DNA of 55,570 nucleotides, from positions 1-55,570 of the forward strand of contig NZ_WHVV01000019.1 in assembly GCF_009650995.1 (NCBI RefSeq). The letters are read 5' to 3'. Position numbers and translations under genes: made by a program. The notes under the pieces were generated by a model that was not told where the DNA came from, ran no database searches, and saw only the letters and a program-made list of their open reading frames with translations. This DNA comes from Sporosarcina cascadiensis. Lineage in GTDB: Bacteria > Bacillota > Bacilli > Bacillales_A > Planococcaceae. Shown piece by piece: positions 19,385 through 26,956 of this stretch; the stretch's first letter is position 1; every line of letters starts with the position of its first letter.

Positions 19385-19677
19385 CCGAATAATTTATGGA
19401 GAAAGTTTCTTGAACCGGCTTCTTCTTCATCGTACTGCAAGGTCTGAACAGAGCCTTCGAGTGTCAGCAAGCCCTTGTCCACATCCAAATGTACAATGCG
19501 CAATTCCTCCCCGCGGATTTGCAGCATTCCCTGCGAAGTACGTACGAGAAATTCCTCTTGGTCGAACCGGTCAATTGTTTTTACAGACGTGAGATCCATT
19601 CTTTTGCGATTGCGCATGGTCACTACATGATCTCCTGTTGGAATGGTATACGTAGAACTGTCAGTTTGAATTTGCAT
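19381..19677 (-). CDS. yabP: Sporulation protein YabP
   Basis: A 98-residue soluble protein of the YabP/YqfC family, with the typical start DHVVTMRNRKRMDLTSVKTI and QEEFLVRTSQGMLQIRGEEL. In B. subtilis it is made in the mother cell and needed for spore maturation with YabQ. It has an AAAAGGGGG ribosome binding site and a sigma-E type promoter 25 bases further up. Confidence 0.94.
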   Translation of the reverse strand: MQIQTDSSTYTIPTGDHVVTMRNRKRMDLTSVKTIDRFDQEEFLVRTSQGMLQIRGEELRIVHLDVDKGLLTLEGSVQTLQYDEEEAGSRNFLHKLFG

Positions 19678-19708
19678 ATGCGTCCCCCTTTTCTAGTGCG
19701 TTCCCCAT

Positions 19709-19737
19709 ATCATATGCAGCGGGCTGGGCAAACATTA
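19709..19737 (-). promoter_or_regulatory. Sigma-E promoter of yabP-yabQ
   Basis: TAATGTT (19731-19737) and CATATGAT (19709-19716) separated by 14 bases on the minus strand. This matches the sigma-E pattern KMATATT - 14/15 - CATACAHT at six of seven -35 positions. It agrees with the known mother-cell expression of the family. Confidence 0.7.
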
Positions 19738-19836
19738 CAAAAGGTTTAGAAGGTTGAAACCGGGTTACAGTATGGGATTTGCGCTTCAGCCGGTACGCTT
19801 TCCGGAGGGTCCTCCTGCCAATCTTTTACCTGCAAA

Positions 19837-19866
19837 CTAAAAAGACAGCCAAAACACAGCTGTCTC
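19837..19866 (-). terminator. Terminator after rqcP
   Basis: Minus-strand AGACAGC / GCTGTCT stem followed by TTTTT, right after the rqcP stop. It separates the mazG-rqcP unit from yabP. Confidence 0.85.
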
Positions 19867-19882
19867 CTGCTTCAATGCCTAT

Positions 19883-20173
19883 TCAATCCTCATCATCCAC
19901 AAACTCGGGATCCACTTTGTCCAGGCGCTCTTCGCTGACGATGGTGTACATGCCTGCTGCGTCTTCTTTTTTCGTTGAGGCTTTTAGTTCATTAACGGTT
20001 GCGGTCACAATCTTCTGGCCGAAACGAATCGCCAGCTCGTCACCCGGTTTTACATCTGAAGCCGCTTTTGCCACTTTTCCGTTGATGGTAATCCGTCCTT
20101 GGTCTGCCACTTGTTTCGCTAATGTACGGCGCTTGATCAAGCGGGATACTTTTAGAAATTTATCCAGTCTCAT
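19883..20173 (-). CDS. rqcP: Ribosome quality-control S4-domain protein RqcP
   Basis: A small RNA-binding protein (formerly YabO) that works with RqcH on stalled 50S-peptidyl-tRNA complexes to add C-terminal alanine tails. The S4 domain occupies almost all of it: [20 protein letters not shown], then [20 protein letters not shown]. At 96 residues it is slightly longer than usual because of an acidic tail. Its start overlaps the mazG stop by four bases. Confidence 0.94.
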   Translation of the reverse strand: MRLDKFLKVSRLIKRRTLAKQVADQGRITINGKVAKAASDVKPGDELAIRFGQKIVTATVNELKASTKKEDAAGMYTIVSEERLDKVDPEFVDDED

Positions 20174-21639
20174 GTAGTTTCTTCCTCTCGTTTGGCCTGC
20201 TGCCAGAATTCTTCTAACTGTTCCAATGTGTAATCGGAAAATCCGCCGCTTCCTTGCCGGACACTTTGCTCAACATATTGAAAACGGGATTTGAATTTTT
20301 CATTGGCGTGCCACATGGCTTCTTCAGGTGAAATTTTCAGGAATCTGGCAATGTTGACGATTGTAAACAGGACATCGCCCAGCTCATCAAGCTGACGGTC
20401 TTTATCGCCGTTCTCCACTTCTGCCTGAAACTCTTTCCACTCCTCTTCGAACTTCGCAAAAGCCCCTTCCCTGTCAGGCCAGTCAAAGCCGACTCTGGCA
20501 GCCGCTTTTTGATAATTGAACGAAGTCAGCAAAGAGGAAGCGTAACGTGCCTGATCTTCCAACAAAGAATCAAGCTGCGGCTTTTCCTGTTCTTTGATTG
20601 CCTGCCAATTCGTCAGTACTTCTTCCGTTGTATCTGCTTCTGTCTGTCCGAAAACATGAGGATGACGGCGAATCATCTTGGAACCGATCGATTCAAGCAC
20701 GTCTTCCATGGAAAAGTATCCGCTGTCCTCTCCAATCTGCGCATGCAGAAAGACTTGCAGCAACACGTCTCCGAGCTCTTCAATAATCGCTTCATCGTCT
20801 TCCTCGTCAATCGCCTGAATTAATTCATACGATTCTTCAATCAAATAGCGTTTCAGCGTCTCGTGGGTCTGTTCACGATCCCACGGACAGCCGTCAGGCG
20901 CGCGCAGAGCCGCAATAATCTCTCTGAATGAACTCCACTCTTTCAGACGCTGCTCACGCTTTACAAGTGGCGGTACGTAGATCGTCGTAAGATTATTCAG
21001 CGCAACGGCGCGGTCCAGTTCAAACAGCGGCACGGCAGTCAGTTTCTCATCTGCAGAACCGGCAGCTGTCACAATGGTCACCACGTGCTCGTCAGGATAC
21101 TTTTCCATCAGCGACAGTTTGACGTCAGACGCAACGAAGGCATCATATACTTGTCCCACTAACACATGCTGGTCCATTCGAATATCGTCGCGCTTTACAT
21201 CAGTGCCGTCGAGCAGCTGGAAGCCTTCAATCGGATCAATGCGCAAAGCAGTGAAAATGGGATCCAAAAAGCTGCTGCCGCCTGCTATCTGCAGTTCAAC
21301 CTCGCCAGCCTGCTCTTTTTCAATCAACAACTGCACCGTTCTCTCCGCCACAAGCGGATGGCCCGGCACTGCATACGTAACCGGCTGCTCTGCACTCATT
21401 TCAAGCAGCTTTTCGACAATTGTCTGATAGACATCTTCAAATGAATCATTCGCTTCATAGACTGCATCAAAACTTTCCATTTGCAGACCTTCTGCGCGCA
21501 GTTCGCCTACAACAGGATGCTCTTCAGTTCTGATGACCAGATGTTCGGCCTTCTGTAATAAACGGTAAGTGCCGAGCGTCAATTGCTCCAAGTCGCCTGC
21601 ACCCAGTCCGATCACTGTAATTTTCTTCACATGCTTCAC
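20170..21639 (-). CDS. mazG: Two-domain protein: tetrapyrrole methylase fold plus MazG nucleoside triphosphate pyrophosphohydrolase
   Basis: The N-terminal 220 residues resemble SAM-dependent uroporphyrin/tetrapyrrole methylases ([37 protein letters not shown]). The C-terminal 260 residues hold the MazG domains with the metal site [20 protein letters not shown] and a second EExxE-type region ([15 protein letters not shown]). This is YabN of Bacillus, thought to clear aberrant nucleotides; the role of the methylase half is unclear. It overlaps both neighbours by four bases. Confidence 0.94.
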   Translation of the reverse strand: MKHVKKITVIGLGAGDLEQLTLGTYRLLQKAEHLVIRTEEHPVVGELRAEGLQMESFDAVYEANDSFEDVYQTIVEKLLEMSAEQPVTYAVPGHPLVAERTVQLLIEKEQAGEVELQIAGGSSFLDPIFTALRIDPIEGFQLLDGTDVKRDDIRMDQHVLVGQVYDAFVASDVKLSLMEKYPDEHVVTIVTAAGSADEKLTAVPLFELDRAVALNNLTTIYVPPLVKREQRLKEWSSFREIIAALRAPDGCPWDREQTHETLKRYLIEESYELIQAIDEEDDEAIIEELGDVLLQVFLHAQIGEDSGYFSMEDVLESIGSKMIRRHPHVFGQTEADTTEEVLTNWQAIKEQEKPQLDSLLEDQARYASSLLTSFNYQKAAARVGFDWPDREGAFAKFEEEWKEFQAEVENGDKDRQLDELGDVLFTIVNIARFLKISPEEAMWHANEKFKSRFQYVEQSVRQGSGGFSDYTLEQLEEFWQQAKREEETT

Positions 21640-23228
21640 CTTCTATTTTTAGTCAGCCATAATTGTACTGCAGCCAGCCGTTTTCCGAAAGGCAGCAAGT
21701 ACCATTCTCTTTCCTTCATTATACGTGATTTCAATACGACGAACAGGAATATGATTGCTCCGATCGTAACGGACGTCATAGCTGTCATGGTTGCTTGCAA
21801 GCGTGAAGGCAGCCAATCAAACAGCCAAATATCTGAAAGCAGCATCCAAGGAATCAGCACCGCCGCCATTGCACCCGCCGCACCCAGCAGCACCGTGTAA
21901 AATCGTCTCGGGGCCAGGGAGAATCTCCAATAGCGCTTAAAATAGATCACTAATAAAATGGCCACTGCTGCAAAAGCCGCAGCTCCCGAGATTGCAGCGC
22001 CTTCAATCCCATACTGCCGGACTAGGTATGGAGTCGACGCTGATTTGATGACGACACCGATCAGCATCAATAACAACGGCCCCCGTACTTTTCCGCTTCC
22101 CTGCAAAATGGCGGTCAGCGGCAGGATGATCGACAGCCATAAGATTTGGATACAGAATATGATGAGCGCTGCAGAGCCCGTCCGTGTTTCAAACAGCATT
22201 TCATTGACGTAAGGAAGCACTAGCGCAAGTCCTACCGTAGCGGCCCAGCCGAATAAAATCGATGTGCGAAACGTCAGACTGATGAAAGGAAGCGCACTAT
22301 TTCCGTCTTTTTTCGCAGCATGATGAGCAATCAAAGGGACGAGGGCGAGCGCTAATATAGAAGCCAATAAAATCCCCATTTGCGCAAGGGGCTGACCCCG
22401 GTCGTACACACCTTTCATTGCCATTGCTGTCTCGCTCGCAATTCCTGTTTCAACAAGTGCATTATAAATTGTAAACGAGTCGATCAGCTGGAAAACGAGC
22501 AATATCAGGGAACTGGCACTGACGCTGATACTAAGCGTTGTCAGGTCCTTCACCACATGCCACGGTTTCACGAAAACCAATGGCGCCCTCTCCCGCCGCA
22601 AAAAGAACCAGGTTAGAATACATACACCCGCCGCTTCTCCGGCAACCGCTGCCCACATCGTAATCTCCCCTATTTTATAAAGAGAAGTCCCGGCCTTTAC
22701 CGCAATCCACGTCCCCGCCAGAACGATGACCACCCGCAGCAGCTGCTCTGATACATTTGAAATCGCCACGGGTATCATCCGGCCTTCCGACTGGAAAGTT
22801 CCTTTGAGCACAGCAAGAAACGGCAGCACTAAAACAATATACGCGCCCGCCTGCAATACAGGGGCTAACGCAATATCACCCATTACTTCTGCAAAAAAAG
22901 CCGAGCCTGCACGCAGCAGCAGGAAAATCATTCCTGACACAATAAGCAGATAGGCAAGGGATATACGCAAGATTCCGCGTGATTCACCCGGCCCTTTGCT
23001 TTCTGCCAGCATTTTCGATACCGCCACCGCAAAACCCGATGATGTCCAGACAATGAAAATCCCGATGAACGGATAGACTTGCTGATAAATATAGAACCCT
23101 TTATCTCCCACCAGATTCTGAAAAGGCACTCGATAGACTGCGCTCAGTACTTTGACAATAATTGCTGCAATCGTCAAAATGGACGCACCTTTCATAAACG
23201 ACTTCATATTCCATTTAGTCAATGCCAT
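21636..23228 (-). CDS. yabM: MATE/MurJ-type polysaccharide flippase (YabM/SpoVB family)
   Basis: A 530-residue integral membrane protein with about 14 helices, starting MKSFMKGASILTIAAIIVKVLSAVYRVPFQNLVGDKGFYIYQ, abridged here to its key GASIL and YRVPFQN motifs of the SpoVB/YtgP/YabM group. These proteins flip lipid-linked sugars in cell-wall or cortex synthesis. Position next to mazG favours YabM rather than SpoVB itself. The start overlaps no upstream gene; its stop overlaps the mazG start. Confidence 0.88.
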   Translation of the reverse strand: MALTKWNMKSFMKGASILTIAAIIVKVLSAVYRVPFQNLVGDKGFYIYQQVYPFIGIFIVWTSSGFAVAVSKMLAESKGPGESRGILRISLAYLLIVSGMIFLLLRAGSAFFAEVMGDIALAPVLQAGAYIVLVLPFLAVLKGTFQSEGRMIPVAISNVSEQLLRVVIVLAGTWIAVKAGTSLYKIGEITMWAAVAGEAAGVCILTWFFLRRERAPLVFVKPWHVVKDLTTLSISVSASSLILLVFQLIDSFTIYNALVETGIASETAMAMKGVYDRGQPLAQMGILLASILALALVPLIAHHAAKKDGNSALPFISLTFRTSILFGWAATVGLALVLPYVNEMLFETRTGSAALIIFCIQILWLSIILPLTAILQGSGKVRGPLLLMLIGVVIKSASTPYLVRQYGIEGAAISGAAAFAAVAILLVIYFKRYWRFSLAPRRFYTVLLGAAGAMAAVLIPWMLLSDIWLFDWLPSRLQATMTAMTSVTIGAIIFLFVVLKSRIMKEREWYLLPFGKRLAAVQLWLTKNRR

Positions 23229-23282
23229 ACATGTGCCTCTTTCATTCGATAATGGTTACTAGTATACCATTTACCCGAGCTG

Positions 23283-23876
23283 TTAGAAGAGACGGGTGCA
23301 TGCGATCAGTAATATGATAACACCGCTCATGAACGTGCCAAATTGTCCGACAGTCATCCTGCCGATCCGCAAGCCTGACAGTTTCACTCCTAATGCGACG
23401 CCTATCCAAAGAGTTAGATAGCTCCCGGCAGCTGCCGAAAGGGCGATAGCGAGCGCTGACAGTTCCAGAAGCCCTGCCCCGATGCCATTCGTCAGTGCAT
23501 TGGCAGACAGCGCCACCCCCAACAACAGTGCCTCACCAAGACTAATATGGGATGAACCGTCAAAATCCATCTTTTCCGGTTCATTCAGCACACCATTATT
23601 CCTTTTCTTCTGTTGTGAAAGCGCAATTACCATAATCCGCAGCCCGATGACGCTCAAAACGGCAAATGCGATTAGATCCGGCAGTATCCCCGGTAGTAAT
23701 TCCGCCAGCCAGACACCCGATACAATCCCCAGCAAACTGAAAACAAAACAAATTACTGCAATCAGCAAATTAGATAATGCAGGGATTCGCACCCGCTGGA
23801 CACCGTATGAAAGTCCAACTCCAAAGTTATCTATACTTGATGAAATCGCGAAGCCTGCGATAAGCAGCCAAGTCAT
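23283..23876 (-). CDS. ytaF: Sporulation membrane protein YtaF (MntP-like fold)
   Basis: Six predicted membrane helices in 197 residues, with ISSSIDNFGVGLSYG in helix 1 and VALSANALTNGIGAGL in helix 4, the duplicated D/N-G motif of the MntP/YtaF family. In B. subtilis YtaF is linked to sporulation; its transport substrate is not established. It has a GGAGGG ribosome binding site seven bases upstream. In B. subtilis it does not lie in this cluster, so it has moved here together with the malic enzyme gene. Confidence 0.85.
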   Translation of the reverse strand: MTWLLIAGFAISSSIDNFGVGLSYGVQRVRIPALSNLLIAVICFVFSLLGIVSGVWLAELLPGILPDLIAFAVLSVIGLRIMVIALSQQKKRNNGVLNEPEKMDFDGSSHISLGEALLLGVALSANALTNGIGAGLLELSALAIALSAAAGSYLTLWIGVALGVKLSGLRIGRMTVGQFGTFMSGVIILLIACTRLF

Positions 23877-23967
23877 TGTATATCCCTCCAGACTATAGGT
23901 TTTATCTTACTATACGTACAGAGGGAAGACAGCGTGTGTGCGTGCAGCAGAGAATACCTCTGCACAT

Positions 23968-24005
23968 AAAAAAACCAATCTTTCATAAATAGTGAAAGAT
24001 TGGTC
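23968..24005 (-). terminator. Terminator of the malic enzyme gene
   Basis: Minus-strand stem ACCAATCTTTCAC / GTGAAAGATTGGT-type (ACCAATCTTTCACTA against TATGAAAGATTGGT) followed by TTTTTTT, right after the stop. Confidence 0.9.
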
Positions 24006-24018
24006 GGTATACTCAGTT

Positions 24019-25221
24019 TTAACGGGTGGGAAGTATGATTTCTTTAGCTACTGACACGTTCGTGCGCATTGCCGCCTTACCTACTTCATGCGCTACAATT
24101 GAAGCCACACGATCATCAAATGGATCAGGGATTATATAATCTTCACGTAAATCTTCTTCTCTAATCAATCCCGCGATTGCGTAAGTTGCCGCAAGCTTCA
24201 TCTCTTCGTTAATTTCCGTTGCTCTGACATCAAGCGCGCCTCGGAAAATCCCCGGGAATGCCAAGACATTATTTACCTGGTTCGGATAATCGGAACGTCC
24301 TGTCGCGATTACGCGGACACCGTATTCTTCAGCCAGTTCAGGTTTCATTTCAGGAATTGGGTTAGCAAGACCAAAAACGATCGGATCAGTATTCATGCTC
24401 GCAACTAATTCCTTCGTCAGTAAGTTTGCTACGGAAACACCTACAAATATGTCTGCACCTTTCATCGCTTGCTCTAATGAACCTTCGATTTTGTTACGGT
24501 TGGTAATGCGTGACATCTCATGCTTCACACTATTCATGGAGTAATCTCTGCCTTCAAAGATAATCCCTTTAGAATCACACATGATAATGTTTTCAAAGCC
24601 CATGCTAAGCAATAGTTTTGTAATAGCTACACCTGCTGCGCCCGCACCGTTCAAAACGATTTTCACTTCATTGGCTTTTTTGCCGACCAGTTTCAATGCA
24701 TTGATCAATCCAGCACCGACAACAATTGCCGTACCGTGCTGATCATCGTGGAAAATCGGGATATTACATTCTTCGCGTAATCTTTTTTCGATTTCAAAAC
24801 AGCGCGGAGCGGAGATGTCTTCCAAGTTGATTGCACCGAACGTCGGGCTCATCGCTTTGACTATATTGACAATTTCGTCCGGGTCCTTCGTATCCAGACA
24901 AATCGGGAATGCATCAATTCCTGCGAACTGCTTCAGCAATAAAGCTTTTCCTTCCATGACAGGCAAAGCTGCTTCAGGACCGATGTCCCCGAGACCCAGT
25001 ACAGCAGTTCCATCTGTTACAACCGCCACCAGATTCCCTTTAATTGTATATTCATATGCAAGTGACGGATCTTGTGCAATTTCTACACAGGGTTCAGCAA
25101 CTCCTGGTGAATACGCCAAACTTAAATCCTCTTTATTTTCCAAGGGCACTTTTGAAACAGTTTCCATTTTTCCGTTGTGGATTTGATGCATGTGTAAAGA
25201 AGATTTGTATTGCCTGTTCAT
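24019..25221 (-). CDS. Malic enzyme, NAD(P)-dependent decarboxylating (YtsJ/MaeB short type)
   Basis: Converts malate to pyruvate and CO2. The 400-residue length is that of short bacterial malic enzymes. Motifs: SLAYSPGVAEPC, the catalytic VMEGKALLLKQFAGIDAFPI region, IFHDDQHGTAIV with metal-binding aspartates, the Rossmann loop NGAGAAGVAI, and FGLANPIPEM. The residue after the second beta strand is Asp-Ser (MCDSKGI), compatible with NAD, but cofactor choice cannot be settled here. Five tandem palindromic operators lie upstream. The gene interrupts the usual yabM-spoVT neighbourhood. Confidence 0.92.
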   Translation of the reverse strand: MNRQYKSSLHMHQIHNGKMETVSKVPLENKEDLSLAYSPGVAEPCVEIAQDPSLAYEYTIKGNLVAVVTDGTAVLGLGDIGPEAALPVMEGKALLLKQFAGIDAFPICLDTKDPDEIVNIVKAMSPTFGAINLEDISAPRCFEIEKRLREECNIPIFHDDQHGTAIVVGAGLINALKLVGKKANEVKIVLNGAGAAGVAITKLLLSMGFENIIMCDSKGIIFEGRDYSMNSVKHEMSRITNRNKIEGSLEQAMKGADIFVGVSVANLLTKELVASMNTDPIVFGLANPIPEMKPELAEEYGVRVIATGRSDYPNQVNNVLAFPGIFRGALDVRATEINEEMKLAATYAIAGLIREEDLREDYIIPDPFDDRVASIVAHEVGKAAMRTNVSVAKEIILPTR

Positions 25222-25273
25222 AAATATCTCTCTCCCTGTCCTGTTAAATAGTTGGTGGTTCTTGTTGTTAGTG

Positions 25274-25303
25274 ATTATAAACGCATTGACAAAGCAAATA
25301 CAA
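25274..25303 (-). promoter_or_regulatory. Candidate promoter of the malic enzyme gene
   Basis: TTGTAT (25298-25303), 18 bases, then TATAAT (25274-25279) on the minus strand, about 50 bases before the start codon. The -10 box is perfect, the -35 box weak, as in an activated promoter. Confidence 0.55.
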
Positions 25304-25428
25304 GGGGGAATATTCTATCAACTCTAAAAATTGAAAATCGGAAAGCGGTTACATTGCCTTTGTCAAGGCCTTTCTGACAGATGAAAATTTTTTAAAAAAA
25401 GTTTTGACTTTTGCTTAATTTCGTAGTA

Positions 25429-25555
25429 TGTGAAATCCTTCACTTTTGATTTGGCTTATGTGAATATTTTCACGTATCACCCATGTGAAAAGCTTCACTT
25501 AATCATTTCTGTCATGTGAAATTTATCACATGAGTAGTATGTGAAATTTTTCACC
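25429..25555. promoter_or_regulatory. Five tandem TGTGA-N6-TCAC operator-like palindromes
   Basis: Boxes at 25429-25444, 25459-25474, 25484-25499, 25515-25530 and 25540-25555, spaced 30, 25, 31 and 25 bases. All five begin TGTGAA and have TCAC on the other side; box 4 (TGTGAAATTTATCACA) is a perfect palindrome at the half-sites. The pattern fits binding sites of the Crp/Fnr family (TGTGA-N6-TCACA in B. subtilis Fnr) and also the core of Rex sites (TTGTGAA-N4-TTCACAA). They lie 125-255 bases upstream of the malic enzyme promoter. They could act from a distance or belong to an unseen promoter. Confidence 0.7.
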
Positions 25556-25644
25556 TTATATAGAAGGAAAAATATTCGCTTTTTGGTTAGAAGTTGTCCA
25601 ATCCTCGGCAAGAACGGAGAAAATCGAAATAAATTAAAGTTCTG

Positions 25645-26190
25645 TACTAAAAACGTGTGCTTGACTATCCATTTCATCAGCAGTCTGAGATTTGATTGTG
25701 AATATAGGGTTATGCGGAAAGAGACCGTTTCCCTGCGTTCCAGGCGGACGCGTTCCGGAGGGCCCTCGGTGAGCCAACTGGTCGCTTCGCTCCCTTTAGT
25801 TGTCTCATCCTATCAGGCTGATCCTCCCGGAGTCGCCGCCTTCCACTCCGGTACACTGGCTGGTGTTTCAATACTTTTTGTGTGAGTAGCGGTATGAGCA
25901 TAATGTCTGAGACTCTTACGATAGGTGTGGTGTTTCATGCAATACTTAGTATTCTACAAAGGCTCAGACTCTTATGATCAATGCGTTTACAAAGTCGAGA
26001 AACGAAAACCATACCACCTAAATTTACACTTTGCAAAAAGCAACATAACATACATTCCCCACACCAGCGTAGGCGCAACTGCGGGGTCGGCCGTTGCTGT
26101 GAGACTGCTGGCATGCTCTTCGCCAGTAGGCTCATAGCGTAAGGCAATCCCCCAGCGCCGAAGCGGCTTCAAACTGCAAATTCACACCGT
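25645..26190. repeat. Intergenic element R1 (hairpin-rich repeat family)
   Basis: About 545 bases homologous to R2, R3 and R4. Shared landmarks in order: GTGTGCTTGA near the left end; ACCGTTTCCCTGCGTTCC (25722 onward) and AGGCGGACGC; GGAGGGCC with GGTGAGCCA; GGCTGATCCTCCC; CACTCCGGTACACTGGCTGG; TTTCATGCAATACTTAG; GCGCAACTGCGGGGT; and a hairpin at about 26098-26134 before GCGTAAGGCAATCCCCCAGC. It is the most diverged copy and lacks the right-hand end seen in the others. No gene is visible inside. Confidence 0.85.
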
Positions 26191-26245
26191 ATTTAAGCTT
26201 CCTTCAAAGTCGAGTAACGAAACCTGCACATACTAACTCCACAAA

Positions 26246-26285
26246 CAAAAAACTCACAATCCCATTACTCTGGACTGTGAGTTTT
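26246..26285 (-). terminator. Terminator of spoVT
   Basis: AAAACTCACA / TGTGAGTTTT inverted repeat (26249-26258 and 26276-26285) followed on the minus strand by TTTTGTTTG, about 30 bases after the spoVT stop. Confidence 0.85.
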
Positions 26286-26318
26286 CCGATAAAAATTTGA
26301 CACAATAACCGCATCTGT

Positions 26319-26855
26319 TTAATTTTCCATCTGCTTTGCTAAGAAATTCGCTGCAGTTTCAGCTGCTTTTTGTTCCACTTCCCCAACAAAATGAACTTTG
26401 GACAATAAATAGACTGCACCAATTGCATCTCCATTCGTCACAATCGGCGCCATACAATAGGATTTAATCTGTTCCACCTGTCCAGGCACCCATTCCACTG
26501 ACTTTTCATGCTTTTCTACAATAACCGTCCTGTCGTTCAGCAGCTCTTCACAAGATGCTGACAACTGACGGTTGACATAGTCCTTTTTCGACAGACCCGC
26601 CACCGCCAGCATCTCATCACGATCACTGATCAAAGCAGGCGTTCCAAGCGTTTCATACAGAGTTTCTGCATATTCCACTGCAAATTCGCCAAGCTCTGAT
26701 ATAGGTGAGTACTTTTTTAGAATGACTTCCCCTTCTCGATCGGTGAATATCTCTAAAGGGTCTCCTTCACGAATTCGGAGTGTCCTCCTGATTTCTTTTG
26801 GGATGACCACTCTGCCTAAGTCATCAATTCTGCGGACAATACCCGTTGCCTTCAT
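26319..26855 (-). CDS. spoVT: Stage V sporulation transcription factor SpoVT
   Basis: Forespore regulator that adjusts sigma-G-dependent genes. The N-terminal 50 residues form an AbrB-type swapped-hairpin DNA-binding domain (MKATGIVRRIDDLGRVVIPK), and the rest is a GAF domain. The frame extends to 26960, but GAGG eight bases before ATG 26855 and the family N-terminus fix the start (178 residues). A sigma-G promoter lies just upstream, matching its known forespore expression. It follows mfd by 101 bases. Confidence 0.96.
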   Translation of the reverse strand: MKATGIVRRIDDLGRVVIPKEIRRTLRIREGDPLEIFTDREGEVILKKYSPISELGEFAVEYAETLYETLGTPALISDRDEMLAVAGLSKKDYVNRQLSASCEELLNDRTVIVEKHEKSVEWVPGQVEQIKSYCMAPIVTNGDAIGAVYLLSKVHFVGEVEQKAAETAANFLAKQMEN

Positions 26856-26898
26856 GTATAATGCCTCACTTTCTCGAAATGAAATGTATTTCTGAGAG

Positions 26899-26929
26899 TA
26901 GTATGCATCATCATTGGTCATTTTATGCA
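26899..26929 (-). promoter_or_regulatory. Sigma-G promoter of spoVT
   Basis: TGCATA (26924-26929), 18 bases, then CATACTA (26899-26905) on the minus strand. This is close to the sigma-G consensus TGMATA - 18 - CATWMTA and lies 44 bases before the start codon. Confidence 0.75.
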
Positions 26930-26956
26930 ATGAAGGATTTCCGCGGAATCTGCTGA

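Noticed and set aside
25495..25677. 60-codon minus-strand frame over the operator boxes
   Set aside because: It is AT-driven, without a ribosome binding site or recognisable family, and overlaps palindromic operators and the start of R1.
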